Source: Lysobacterales bacterium | Lineage (GTDB): Bacteria; Pseudomonadota; Gammaproteobacteria; Xanthomonadales; Rhodanobacteraceae | NCBI GenBank assembly: GCA_021324945.1 | Contig: JAJPID010000036.1 | Span: forward strand, 1 to 61,140 | Direction of reading: 5' to 3' | Length of the DNA stretch: 61,140 nt | Shown: positions 1-8,827 of the stretch, piece after piece | Layout: the number at the start of each line of letters is the position of its first letter | Position numbering within the stretch: position 1 is the stretch's first letter | The notes under the pieces: generated by a model | What the model saw: only the letters and a program-made list of their open reading frames with translations | Told to the model about the DNA's origin: nothing | Databases searched by the model: none | Translations under genes and position numbers: made by a program

Positions 1-216
1 CCGGGGGTCAAACCCGGCATCGCGATGGCGGCCACGCTCTCCTGCATCCAGGAGAACACGGGCTTGGCGGTCGAGACGCTGCGCCGCGCCCTTCCTGCCA
101 GGGACACCGCCGCGAACGAGGCGATCTGCTCGCTCAACGCCACCCGGCTCGGCAGGCTGCTCGGCCTGTCGGCCAAGGCCACCAAGCCGAGGTCTATCTG
201 GCGCAGGATCTACTGA
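1..216 (+). pseudogene. partial reading frame, possible phage regulator remnant
   Basis: The frame is open from the left edge and stops at 216, so its start is outside the window. The first 55 or so residues look protein-like (Leu/Ala-rich helices, with LNATRLGRLLGLSAKA resembling the C-terminal helix-turn-helix region of phage antirepressor-type proteins). The last residues overlap, in another frame, the lysozyme remnant that follows, which suggests a deletion joint near 170 to 185. The family assignment is a guess from motif resemblance only. It could equally be an unrelated truncated mobile-element gene. Confidence 0.3.
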
Positions 217-470
217 CGGCACTGGCGGCAACGCTGCGCTACTGCCCGGTACTGGCCACCGGGCCCGAGGGGCGGCTCGCCGCCATCGTGGATTTCACGT
301 TCAACCTTGGCGCTGGGCGGCTGCAGACGTCGACGCTACGACGGCGCGTCAATCAGCGTGACTGGGTCGCGGCTAGCCAAGAACTCCGCCGTTGGGTGTA
401 TGGCGGAGGTCGGGTGCTGCCGGGCTTACTCGCCCGCCGCGAGGCTGAAGCGCATCTTCTGTCTGCCTGA
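183..470 (+). pseudogene. truncated phage lysozyme (glycoside hydrolase 24-like), C-terminal part
   Basis: The frame encodes about 95 residues that match the C-terminal half of RrrD-type phage lysozymes, with the diagnostic segments DFTFNLGAGRLQTSTLRRRV and ELRRWVYGGGRVLPGL followed by ARREAEA. These enzymes cut peptidoglycan during phage lysis. The catalytic N-terminal Glu region is absent and the frame upstream of about 183 loses similarity, so this is a broken gene and not a short enzyme. It lies 14 bases from the stop codon of the convergent GIY-YIG gene. It marks the left part of the island as former prophage or phage-derived DNA. Confidence 0.7.
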
Positions 471-483
471 CTCGCCTCTATCC

Positions 484-1374
484 TTACGCCCAAACCTCGT
501 CCAAATTCTTCGCCGCCAGCAGCTTCTCCCGCAGCGCGTAGCGGGACGACTGCATATTGACCTCGCTGTTCTCCGGGCGCGGGATCGGGACAATCGCAGT
601 CGCTGGCCCTTTGAACTTGATCATGTACTTACCGGTGTCGTTGTAAGGCAGGATGGCCTCGACCTCAGCAATGTGGGTGATCGCGGCAACGGGAGCGACC
701 TGATAGGCCGCGATATGCTTCAGCTTCGAGATGTGCTTCGCATTGATCCGAACGGCAAACCAGCAGTTCTCGTTCAGGAAGCGCTGCTTGAATCCTTCCT
801 CACGTGCAGGGACGACGATGGTGTCGAACTTGTCGTTCTCCGAACCAACAGGCTGCACCTGATCGTTCGGGTCTTCCTGCTTCGGCGGCGTGAAAGCGTT
901 GATGCCGAGCATCGGCAGGATCAGCAACATATCAGCCAGGAATGCCTGGGCCGTGGCTTTCGCAGCGGGGGCCATCGTCGGAGCCGTAGGGTTGTTCTTG
1001 TTCAGCAAAATGGCCCGGTCGTGCTTCTTGGCCAGCGCAACCAGTGCTGACTCCAGGTACTGAACCTCGGTCTTGCCGATCTTGTGGTTACGGTCGAAGA
1101 AATAGACGCCCCACACCCAACCTTCCTTGTTCGAGACGTGGTTCTTCAGCCGGTCACCGACGGGGTCGGCCTCCCCGATGTAGATCGTTTCTTCGGCGGC
1201 ATTGCCGACAAGGATGTAGATACCGGCTTGCGAGAAGCCCGGCTCCTGCTTCAACAGGTGGAAAAGCTCTTTGTTGAAGACGACGCCGTACCCTGACCAG
1301 TTCGACTTGTCGAGGTGACGAATGCCCTCGGGGTCTCCGGATGTTGCGAAAAGAGTAATAGAAAATGGCTGCAT
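484..1374 (-). CDS. GIY-YIG nuclease-like protein, last gene of the defence operon
   Basis: This 296-aa protein has a GIY-YIG core near residues 50 to 80: GIYILVG, then IYIGEAD, then the conserved Arg in VGDRLKNH (about residue 75). A Glu at about 108 (YLESALVALA) could be the metal-binding catalytic residue of the fold. The C-terminal half (about 180 to 290) has no family I recognise. GIY-YIG domains cut DNA in homing, repair and restriction enzymes. The start codon lies 3 bases after the stop of the PLD-helicase gene, so it is almost certainly cotranscribed and belongs to the same system, perhaps as a nuclease effector. That role is inference; no nuclease activity can be shown from sequence. 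Confidence 0.8.
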   Translation of the reverse strand: MQPFSITLFATSGDPEGIRHLDKSNWSGYGVVFNKELFHLLKQEPGFSQAGIYILVGNAAEETIYIGEADPVGDRLKNHVSNKEGWVWGVYFFDRNHKIGKTEVQYLESALVALAKKHDRAILLNKNNPTAPTMAPAAKATAQAFLADMLLILPMLGINAFTPPKQEDPNDQVQPVGSENDKFDTIVVPAREEGFKQRFLNENCWFAVRINAKHISKLKHIAAYQVAPVAAITHIAEVEAILPYNDTGKYMIKFKGPATAIVPIPRPENSEVNMQSSRYALREKLLAAKNLDEVWA

Positions 1375-1377
1375 TGA

Positions 1378-4113
1378 TTAACCCCAGGCTGCGCTCATCA
1401 GAGTGGCGAGATCGCGCCGCGACAAGACTTCTGTGAATTCGCGCCAATCCTTGTTCGGTGGCATCATCGTGCCGGTGTAGCGCAGGTCGAAGCCTGTCGC
1501 CGTCCTCTGGGCGTTGATGTATTCGTCCAGCTGTTCGCCGAGTGTTTCGATGTCATCGATCCACTCGTCCTTGATGGTGTCTGGCAGCGACCCGAAGAGG
1601 TCGTAGCGGTTCTTCATGCGCTCGGACAGGCGCTCGTAGATCTTTTCGTCCACGGTCTGCTCGAACACAAGGTTCAGCATATCCACGGTTTCACGCCGCT
1701 GTCCGAAGCGTTTGATGCGGCCAATCCGCTGTTCGAGGCGCGTCGGGTTCCACGGCAAATCGACGTTGATCAGCGTGCCCAACGTTTGCAGGTTCAAGCC
1801 TTCGCAGGCGGCATCGGTCGCCACCATGACGCGAATCTGGTGCTCGGCGACCATCCGCTTTAAGGTTTCACGCTCGACACTAACGCTGTCGCCACGCTGG
1901 TACAGACGGCTCCGACCTGCACCCGCATAAAGGCCGACAGCTTCTTCCGGGTAGCGAGCCGCCAGCGAGTCCGCCAGCCACTTTGCTGTGTCGTAGTACT
2001 GACTAAAGATGATGACGCCCAATTCCAGCCATTTCTCCTTGTCGAGAAAGTGGACGACGGCCTCCATCTTCGGATCGGCTTCCAACCGCTCGAGTCGGGT
2101 AATCAGGCGTTGCAGAACTTCGCGTTCCTCACCCGTCTCGACTTTGAGATCAACTTCCTGCTCTTCGTCTTCCTCGTGCTCTGCATCGCCTTGCAGCAAG
2201 CGCCGAGCCGTCGCTAAGCCCGCGTGGACGCTGGAGCAGATGCGCTGCTCCATGAGGTTCTTCATGAAACCGCTGCCTTTACCGCGTTTGGCCAGTGCTT
2301 TGCCGAAAGCGCGGGCTTCGCCATAGGCCTGCCGGAAATCTTCCGACGTGCGCAGCGCCTTGCCCTCGAACAAGGCATCGAAAGCGCGCTGCTCCGATGC
2401 TTGTTCTCGTTCCGGATGCACGTCTACGCCGACGCGAGCCAGCAGCCCCGCATCTTCAAGCTGCTGGCGTTTGCGCAGCACGACATGACGTACCAGCGGG
2501 TTTTCGCGCTGGAACAGCGTGGCACCTGATATGCGGCGCTCCAGCTCCTCTTCCAGAATCTCCCGCGTTTCTTCCGTCAGATCGGCCAGCGAACGGTTGG
2601 TTTGCCACTCCCCGTTCTGCAATCCCAAGTCTTGCCGGATAGCGGAGAACAAACGTCGGGCGCGAGGCTCACTGGTTGATTCCATGCGCGGAAGTGGCGA
2701 CCGCAACAGTTCCCACGCATGGGTCAGCGATTCCACTTCCACGCGGCCCGAGAGAATGTCGAGCACTTCGTCGGGTCGGTGCCACGGCGCTAGGTCGTGG
2801 CCAAGCACGAAGCGGCCTGGGCCTTGGTGCAGGATGCCCAGCAAGTCCCATAGATCAGCAGGGTTGGTCTGGATCGGCGTAGCCGTGCCCAGCAGCACGT
2901 GATCGGCCCGGGCGGCGATCTCACGCATGAAGGCCAGCAGCTCGTTCGGTGTTCCAGCTTCCTTACCGAAACCCTGGCGAGTTCTGGCTTTGTGCGCTTC
3001 GTCGAGAATCACGACTCCGAAGCGCATACCGAGTAGGTGCTGCTTCTCCAGCGAGTCGCGCATCATCAAGCCGGTGGAGACAATGCCGATGCGCAACGGG
3101 CAATGGGCAATCTGCTCACGCCCAGCAGGCGACAGCACTCGCTCGTCAGCATCCAGCCATACTTTGCCAACGGTATCCCAACGTGCGGTCGGGATGCCCA
3201 GCTTGTCCAGCATCTCGGTCTGCCATTGTTCGGTCAGCGTGGCCGGGGCAAATATGACAACCGGGCGGCGTAGCCCATTGTCTTTGTCGGATAACAGGCA
3301 GAGCGTCAGTGCGGCCGTCGCCAGCGACAGCGTTTTGCCCAGTCCTACTTCGTCGGCCAACAGCAGGCGCACCGTACCGTGTAGCCGCTGATGGCGCAGA
3401 CATTCGGTCAGAAACCCTTGCTGCCACGGCTGTAACTGCTGGCCTTCTCGGTAGAGAGGCGACTCAATCAGCGCCGCAGGGGCAAGGTTTTCGTCATCGT
3501 CGATTTCGACGAACTCGATCTCTCGCCGATAGCCGCGCCGATGTACCTCGCGGATCACTGCCTGAGGCAATGGTTTTGCTGCGTTCCAGAGAAAGTCGAA
3601 TTCTTCCTCGATCCACGCCACACCCTCCGGGGATTCGTCCTCCCACAGGATTTCGTAGTGGCGCTGCCAGCCGCTGCGCGTCTCGTTCATCGACCCAATG
3701 AAGCCCAGCCTGCGGCCATCCGCCAAGGTAATCACGCCGGCCTTGCCGTGAACAAAGCCGCAGATGTCGTCCGGCGCGATGCGCACCGCCTGCCCATGCT
3801 TAGCGAGGAAGGCATCTAGCAGCCGATAGCGTTCGCGGTTCAGCAGAGCCTCGGCCTCCAGGGCGCGCTCGTTCCAGCGGCCCAGCATCTTGCTCTCGCG
3901 CAGTTGCGCCACCTTCAGGTCGTCTGGGTGGATGTCCACATTGCAGACGATCTTGACCTCGGGGATGTGCTCCAGCGCCTCGCCAGCCACTTCGAACAAC
4001 GAGCTGGTGAAGTAGCCCGCAATGCGCTTGTAGCTCTGCGCACCAGTCAGATGCTGCATCAGGAAGCTGGCATCCAGCCGATGGGTACGCGAAGAGAAGC
4101 GCCGGATGCTCAT
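1378..4113 (-). CDS. phospholipase D-like domain/SNF2-type helicase, anti-phage associated
   Basis: A 911-aa two-part protein. Residues 1 to 180 form a PLD-like domain with H122 and K124 of an HxK motif followed by GSMNET at 140 to 145. Residues 230 to 850 form an SF2 helicase of SNF2 type: Walker A DEVGLGKT (254 to 261), DEAH at 371 to 374, the SAT-equivalent GTATPIQ, and late helicase motifs MVATDAACEGLNLQ and QRIGRIKRFGQ. Such fusions act on DNA and recur with DUF499/DUF1156/DUF3780 proteins in defence islands. Only one HxK-type motif is obvious, so nuclease activity would probably need dimerisation. It starts 11 bases after the DUF1156 stop and is followed after 3 bases by the GIY-YIG gene. 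Confidence 0.9.
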   Translation of the reverse strand: MSIRRFSSRTHRLDASFLMQHLTGAQSYKRIAGYFTSSLFEVAGEALEHIPEVKIVCNVDIHPDDLKVAQLRESKMLGRWNERALEAEALLNRERYRLLDAFLAKHGQAVRIAPDDICGFVHGKAGVITLADGRRLGFIGSMNETRSGWQRHYEILWEDESPEGVAWIEEEFDFLWNAAKPLPQAVIREVHRRGYRREIEFVEIDDDENLAPAALIESPLYREGQQLQPWQQGFLTECLRHQRLHGTVRLLLADEVGLGKTLSLATAALTLCLLSDKDNGLRRPVVIFAPATLTEQWQTEMLDKLGIPTARWDTVGKVWLDADERVLSPAGREQIAHCPLRIGIVSTGLMMRDSLEKQHLLGMRFGVVILDEAHKARTRQGFGKEAGTPNELLAFMREIAARADHVLLGTATPIQTNPADLWDLLGILHQGPGRFVLGHDLAPWHRPDEVLDILSGRVEVESLTHAWELLRSPLPRMESTSEPRARRLFSAIRQDLGLQNGEWQTNRSLADLTEETREILEEELERRISGATLFQRENPLVRHVVLRKRQQLEDAGLLARVGVDVHPEREQASEQRAFDALFEGKALRTSEDFRQAYGEARAFGKALAKRGKGSGFMKNLMEQRICSSVHAGLATARRLLQGDAEHEEDEEQEVDLKVETGEEREVLQRLITRLERLEADPKMEAVVHFLDKEKWLELGVIIFSQYYDTAKWLADSLAARYPEEAVGLYAGAGRSRLYQRGDSVSVERETLKRMVAEHQIRVMVATDAACEGLNLQTLGTLINVDLPWNPTRLEQRIGRIKRFGQRRETVDMLNLVFEQTVDEKIYERLSERMKNRYDLFGSLPDTIKDEWIDDIETLGEQLDEYINAQRTATGFDLRYTGTMMPPNKDWREFTEVLSRRDLATLMSAAWG

Positions 4114-4124
4114 GGCTCAAGACC

Positions 4125-6467
4125 TCAGTCGCCGAAGCGCAGATTCTTGAGACGCGCACCCAAGACCTCGGCGGCAGAGCGCACCTCAGATTCGGGAGCT
4201 TTGCGCTCGATGAAGGCCAGCATGTCCACCAGCAGGGAGCGGACTTCCAGGAAGTCCGCCATCTCGGCTCGCAGTTGTTCGACGATGACTTGCGCCTCGG
4301 TGTCCTTGAGGAGTTGTTGCAAGGCAATGATGAGCTGACCCAGCCGCGTCACGCCGATCTCGGTGGCATCTGTCAGATCGCGCGAAGCGTATTCGCTGAC
4401 GCGCTTGAGGCGTGCGTTGTTGGGCCGCATGTCGCCCATCACGCGGCTGTAGTCCGTCACGCGGAAAGCCTTCGCGAAGTTCTGATAGTTGTCCAGCTTA
4501 GCCGCGCCTGCGGTTTCCATGTCCATCATCCGCAGTACAAAGCGTTCGATGCCAGTGAGGCGGCCCCAGGCGTCGGCAGTAAGACCCTCGGGAACCAAGA
4601 GGCTGGATGCAGTTTCCGCTGCCTGCTGGACGATTTCGTCCACCACGGTCACTTCACCACGTGCACGCGGGCGCAGAGCGAAGGTGGTGACGTCTTCATC
4701 GCCGATGCGGGTGTAGGCGGTCAGCACCTTGAGCGCTGCTGCATACCCAGCCATCTGCAAGTCGGAGTCGCCCCACACCGGTTCACCGTGGTGAGTGGCC
4801 ACGGTGTCGTTCAGGTGCATCATGGTTTCGATCTGGCGCGCCACCTCTTGCCGCACACCGGGCAGCAGACGCTGTTTGAAGCCAGTACGCTCGCCTGCAG
4901 CGCGCTTCTTGAGCATCAGGATGACGGTGCCTTGGACAAAGCTCCCCTTCTTGATAGCTGCATTGGTTTCCGTTGCGATGTACCACGCCGCCACAACTTG
5001 CAGACCTGCAGCCCAGAAGATGCCGATCAGGTCGCCCCAGACGGCGGTGTCCTGATGGGTAAACATCACGCACTGCATACCGTTGTCAGGCATGTGATCG
5101 GCCATTGCTTTGTAGGCGGCAGCCATGCCACGCCGAAACTCGTCGTCTGACCCCTTGATCGCCAACGCGCGGCGTGAATCCCACACCCAGTCATCGAAAG
5201 GTTTGGGTGGGTTCTTACGCAGCCAGGCGATGAAGTATTCGGTGATCTCGTGGTAGTTCACCGCGTCGGCGTATGGTGGATCGGTGATCCAAATATCGGC
5301 GTCGTCTTCAAGCTTGGTCGCATCACGGCACTTGATCGACCGGCGAGTCTCTGGAAGCGGACTGTTGGCAAAGCCGAACGAGCGGCCTGCTTCGTGGCTG
5401 AAAAAGCAACGGATGCCGTAGTTGTAAAACGTATTCAGCGCTTGGTTGTAAAAGACGTTATTGGTCTTCTCCCAATGATTCATCCAGTTGGCGATCCGGG
5501 AGTTCCAGTCCAGCGATTTGGCGTTGAAAACGTAGTCTTCCGGCGTGCGGTGCTGGAAGTAGCGTGATATCAAGAGGAGCTGGCGGGCATTGAACAGGTG
5601 GTGCCAGTGTGTCCAGCCGCGCGTACGGATCAGTTCATCGGTTTTGTCGCCAGGCTCAATCGCCATATCCGGTACCAAGCCTTCGTCCTGCCAGCGGCTC
5701 AGGTTCTCGGCGACGAGCGTTTCAACGCGGCGCTCACATTCCCAATCGGCGTCGGTCGGGGCGGCAAACCAGGTTTCCTGCCGGGACTTGATGAGCGAGT
5801 CCTTGGCGATCCAGTGAATGGCGTAGAGCCGCTCCTGAAAAATATCTTCAGGGCGCGGCTTGAAATCGTTCTTTTCCCAACGGCGTAGGCGATTGCCCGT
5901 GCTGCCATCGGCGTTTCGATAGTCGCCGCGCAGCGTCTTGATGACCTCCGCCCACACCGGGGCAAAGAGCCAGTCTTGATCCAGTTCTTCCGGACGTTTG
6001 CTGATGCTGGCTTTTTCTTCGTAACCGGACAGGGTGGCCAGTGCTTGGCGGTACAGCACCAGCTTGTCGTCATCGGTGACGTCGCGTCGCCAACCGCGTC
6101 CGCCAAAGTAGCGTTCCGGGTCCGAGATAGGGATCATCTCCTGGAGCTTGGAAACTGAGAACGCGTTGGCAGCCAGTGCCCGTCGGGCCAATCCTTCATC
6201 GTCGAAGGCCATAAGCTTTTCGAAGATGGCGAGATCTGCTTCCGCGTCGTCAGTGGGTGGCAACAGGCTGCCAAGCACGATGGCGCGCACCAAGATCAGT
6301 GGCTTGCGCCCCTTCCAGTAGGAGCCGAGCCCGGTCAGGGTTTGGCCAAGATTTGCCTTCCGCTCCTTTTGTGCCTCGAACGACACCTTCTGGGCGGGGA
6401 AAACCGTTTCGATCAGCGCGGGCGCATCTTTGAGTGCCAATGGCGTGAGGGTTGTTGTTTTTTGCAT
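4125..6467 (-). CDS. DUF1156 DNA methyltransferase, anti-phage associated
   Basis: The 780-aa product has an N-terminal DUF1156 segment (about 15 to 75, around IETVFPAQKVSFEAQKERKA) and an adenine or N4-cytosine methyltransferase core with motif IV DPPY at 396 to 399 (WITDPPYADAVNY). DUF1156 proteins are predicted to modify host DNA so that partner enzymes spare self; the target base and site are unknown. I chose the ATG at 6467. An in-frame TTG at 6485 overlaps the DarG stop but has no better ribosome site, whereas a CAGGGA lies just before the ATG, though very close. The gene sits between darG and the PLD-helicase gene in one transcription unit. Confidence 0.88.
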   Translation of the reverse strand: MQKTTTLTPLALKDAPALIETVFPAQKVSFEAQKERKANLGQTLTGLGSYWKGRKPLILVRAIVLGSLLPPTDDAEADLAIFEKLMAFDDEGLARRALAANAFSVSKLQEMIPISDPERYFGGRGWRRDVTDDDKLVLYRQALATLSGYEEKASISKRPEELDQDWLFAPVWAEVIKTLRGDYRNADGSTGNRLRRWEKNDFKPRPEDIFQERLYAIHWIAKDSLIKSRQETWFAAPTDADWECERRVETLVAENLSRWQDEGLVPDMAIEPGDKTDELIRTRGWTHWHHLFNARQLLLISRYFQHRTPEDYVFNAKSLDWNSRIANWMNHWEKTNNVFYNQALNTFYNYGIRCFFSHEAGRSFGFANSPLPETRRSIKCRDATKLEDDADIWITDPPYADAVNYHEITEYFIAWLRKNPPKPFDDWVWDSRRALAIKGSDDEFRRGMAAAYKAMADHMPDNGMQCVMFTHQDTAVWGDLIGIFWAAGLQVVAAWYIATETNAAIKKGSFVQGTVILMLKKRAAGERTGFKQRLLPGVRQEVARQIETMMHLNDTVATHHGEPVWGDSDLQMAGYAAALKVLTAYTRIGDEDVTTFALRPRARGEVTVVDEIVQQAAETASSLLVPEGLTADAWGRLTGIERFVLRMMDMETAGAAKLDNYQNFAKAFRVTDYSRVMGDMRPNNARLKRVSEYASRDLTDATEIGVTRLGQLIIALQQLLKDTEAQVIVEQLRAEMADFLEVRSLLVDMLAFIERKAPESEVRSAAEVLGARLKNLRFGD

Positions 6468-6481
6468 TCCCTGATGAATCC

Positions 6482-7540
6482 TCAATGGGCCGAAGCCACG
6501 TCAGGTGACAGCCAGCCGTGGGAGCGCAGCCGCTCTTCGGCAATGGCAAGCTGGCGCGGGGTGAACTGCTGCTTGCGTGCGTTCCAGCTGTAGACCTGAC
6601 GTTCTACGCTCTCGTGCTGTGTGGCACCCTCGCGGCTCATCACCCAATGCACTGTGGCCAGGAGTTCTAGTCCGTAAGGCGACTCGAAGCCCTCGACCAG
6701 CTTGGTTACGCGCTCGAAACGGGCGCGGCTGATGTCGTGTTGATCCAGAAAATCCTTGGCGTCTTCCACCGCACCGGGCACCAGCGTTAGTGGCTTGTCC
6801 GGCGCATCGCCGCCGTCGGCATAGCCAGCGATCAAATGGCCTTCCACCGCCTTCAGCACATGGCGCAGGTTCTCGGCATAAGGGCCGTAGTGATGCTTGA
6901 CGTATTGGAGGCGCAGCGGCTCGCCTGCTTCCTGCATGAAGTACATCAGCTTGTGGACTTCCAGCAGGGTGACAAAGGGGTCAAGCAGGCCGCCAAGATA
7001 GCGCTGCATCAGTTCCACCAAGGCGGCGCGACCCGCCGTCATCTTGGGTACCTCGCGCACGTGTGCCATCTTGTCGTTGGCAGGGGCTCCCTTGGGCTCA
7101 AACACCAGCACGCGTACTTCGGCAAGCTCTGCCAGTGCGCGCTCGATGCGTGGTCGCACCTCGTTCCAGTCCAGCCCGCCCAGGCCTGCGCCCAGCGGCG
7201 GTATGGCGATGGAGCGAATGCCCTTGTCGCGGATGACATTGACTAGATCGACAAGGCCCGCATCGATGTCTTCAATACGGCTCTTGCCGCGCCAGTGGCG
7301 CTTGGTCGGGAAGTTGATGATGAAGCGCGGCAATGTGAGCTGCCCCGTCTCAAAAACGAACATGCGACCAGGCTGCACGGCTTCGCGTTTGCAGGCGGCC
7401 TCGTAAGCCTTGAAGTTTTCGGGGTAGACGTTCTTGAACTGCAAGGCGATGCCACGCCCCATCACGCCGACGCAATTGACGGTGTTGACCAGTGCGTCGG
7501 CCTCACACTGGAGGATGTCGCCCGAGGTGTACTCGATCAT
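6482..7540 (-). CDS. darG: DarG macro-domain antitoxin
   Basis: This 352-aa protein starts with a macrodomain (1 to about 155): NTVNCVGVMGRGIALQFK is the ADP-ribose binding loop and PPLGAGLGGLDW the second phosphate loop. In DarG-family antitoxins this domain removes ADP-ribose from DNA bases, and the C-terminal part binds and neutralises DarT directly. The C-terminal half here (about 165 to 352) is full length, so both protective functions look intact. A good ribosome site (GAGGAG) lies 8 to 9 bases before the ATG, so DarG may be translated independently at a higher rate than the coupled genes. It follows darT by 17 bases and precedes the DUF1156 methyltransferase gene. Confidence 0.92.
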   Translation of the reverse strand: MIEYTSGDILQCEADALVNTVNCVGVMGRGIALQFKNVYPENFKAYEAACKREAVQPGRMFVFETGQLTLPRFIINFPTKRHWRGKSRIEDIDAGLVDLVNVIRDKGIRSIAIPPLGAGLGGLDWNEVRPRIERALAELAEVRVLVFEPKGAPANDKMAHVREVPKMTAGRAALVELMQRYLGGLLDPFVTLLEVHKLMYFMQEAGEPLRLQYVKHHYGPYAENLRHVLKAVEGHLIAGYADGGDAPDKPLTLVPGAVEDAKDFLDQHDISRARFERVTKLVEGFESPYGLELLATVHWVMSREGATQHESVERQVYSWNARKQQFTPRQLAIAEERLRSHGWLSPDVASAH

Positions 7541-7557
7541 GGCTGTGCTCCTCTCAT

Positions 7558-8202
7558 TCAGTAATACCAGTCCGGGCGCACTTCGACCGGAGGCCGGTGT
7601 CCGTGCGCCGGAAGGGCGTTGACGACTTGTCGATAGACCGTGGCCGACTGCACGCCGATGCGTTCGATCAGGTGCCACGGAAAATGTTGCTCCAACAGGA
7701 ACTCGGCTTGTTTGCCTTCTTTCAGGCCGCCACTCCAGTTGTTCGCCTGCACCGCCGCCCAGTTGATTTCACCAAGACGCGCCAAGTCATTGCGGTCTTC
7801 AAAAAAATACGATCCGGCGTTTGATAGCGTGAACGCCCAGCGAGCGGGTTGCGCGTTGGCCCAGGCCACAACTGCGCCCAAATCCGCCTGCAAGTGGATG
7901 ATGGACGCTTGCCCACCTTGGTAAGCCAGTTCTGCGTTGCGTCGGTGGATCAAATAAAGCATCACGGATCGCGGGCAGAAGTAAAACGGCACGCAGGCAC
8001 CGACGAACAAGCCGGGATGACTTGCAAGCTGAAGCTCAGTCAAACGACGCTGCTTGATGTGGTTCATCCCAATCATCGTTCCGCCCAGCGCTTGCGCTTG
8101 CACCATTGCGTCCGACAAGAGGCCACCTGTTGCCACGATGGAGGGCAGACGATCTACGTGGGCAATGTGGTAGATCTTCGGCTGCGGGGGCACGGCGTTC
8201 AT
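7558..8202 (-). CDS. darT: DarT single-stranded-DNA ADP-ribosyltransferase toxin (DUF4433)
   Basis: A 214-aa DUF4433 protein. DarT enzymes use NAD+ to attach ADP-ribose to bases in single-stranded DNA, blocking replication, and DarTG modules abort phage infection. The N-terminal IYHIAHVDRLPSIV, the GGTMIGMNHIKQRRL loop with R52/R53, and the C-terminal KQAEFLLEQHFPW with the probable catalytic Glu at 167 are all present, so the toxin looks intact. The ATG overlaps the stop of the DUF3780 gene as ATGA, which ties its synthesis to that of DUF3780. Finding it inside the DUF499/DUF3780/DUF1156 set, rather than as a free-standing pair, is unusual. Confidence 0.92.
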   Translation of the reverse strand: MNAVPPQPKIYHIAHVDRLPSIVATGGLLSDAMVQAQALGGTMIGMNHIKQRRLTELQLASHPGLFVGACVPFYFCPRSVMLYLIHRRNAELAYQGGQASIIHLQADLGAVVAWANAQPARWAFTLSNAGSYFFEDRNDLARLGEINWAAVQANNWSGGLKEGKQAEFLLEQHFPWHLIERIGVQSATVYRQVVNALPAHGHRPPVEVRPDWYY

Positions 8203-8825
8203 AGCGCCTCGTCTCCGAACAGCCCTAATGAGCCCTGGGCAACTTCCTGTTCCGGCTTGCCGCGTCGGGCACGAGGAGCGAGCAGTTCGCTCTGCGCCAC
8301 ATCGCCCAAGGCGTGTTTGAGCGCTGCCCGCCAGCCCTTGCCCGCATCCATCACCCCGCCTGTGCTCATGGCCGTCATGCCAAACAGCCACCAGCGTTCC
8401 TCCGGGCGCAGCGCCAACCAGTTGCGCACGGCGACGGGAATCTTCTCCATCTCCATCTGCTCGACGGCCCAGGCCAGTACGCACAATTCCTTGCCGAGCA
8501 AGCGATCCACCGGGTTGTCGCCGACCTTCCACGTACCGGGCTTGATGCCATGCGCGGCCAGACGAGCGTTGAAGGCTCGTTGAACTTCGGCGCGGATGGC
8601 GGTCCAGCGCGGGCGATCCAGCAGAACGCGGTCGATCACTGCGTTGTCGTTGTTTGCAGACTGCAAGCCGAGGTGTTCACTGATCTGAACTTTGCCCGTG
8701 CTGGCCTTGGGAATAACGACCTTGAAGTGATGAGGATCAGAAGTCGCAGGCACGCCAAAACCCAGCGTGTGCAGCACTTGCGCACGCGCCTTGGGCGATG
8801 GTGTGTTACCTGCGGCTTTAGCCAT
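8199..8825 (-). CDS. DUF3780 protein, anti-phage associated
   Basis: A 208-aa protein recognised as DUF3780 from the central and C-terminal pattern (LAWAVEQMEMEKIPVAVRNW, then RPEERWWLFGMTAMSTGG). DUF3780 is of unknown biochemical function and is found mainly next to DUF499 and DUF1156 genes in defence islands. Two ATGs are possible, 8831 (overlapping the DUF499 stop) and 8825. An AGGAGG lies 7 bases before 8825 but only 1 base before 8831, so 8825 is chosen. The stop overlaps the darT start. It contains no obvious catalytic motif and may be a scaffold or adaptor, which is a guess. Confidence 0.85.
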   Translation of the reverse strand: MAKAAGNTPSPKARAQVLHTLGFGVPATSDPHHFKVVIPKASTGKVQISEHLGLQSANNDNAVIDRVLLDRPRWTAIRAEVQRAFNARLAAHGIKPGTWKVGDNPVDRLLGKELCVLAWAVEQMEMEKIPVAVRNWLALRPEERWWLFGMTAMSTGGVMDAGKGWRAALKHALGDVAQSELLAPRARRGKPEQEVAQGSLGLFGDEAL

Positions 8826-8827
8826 CC

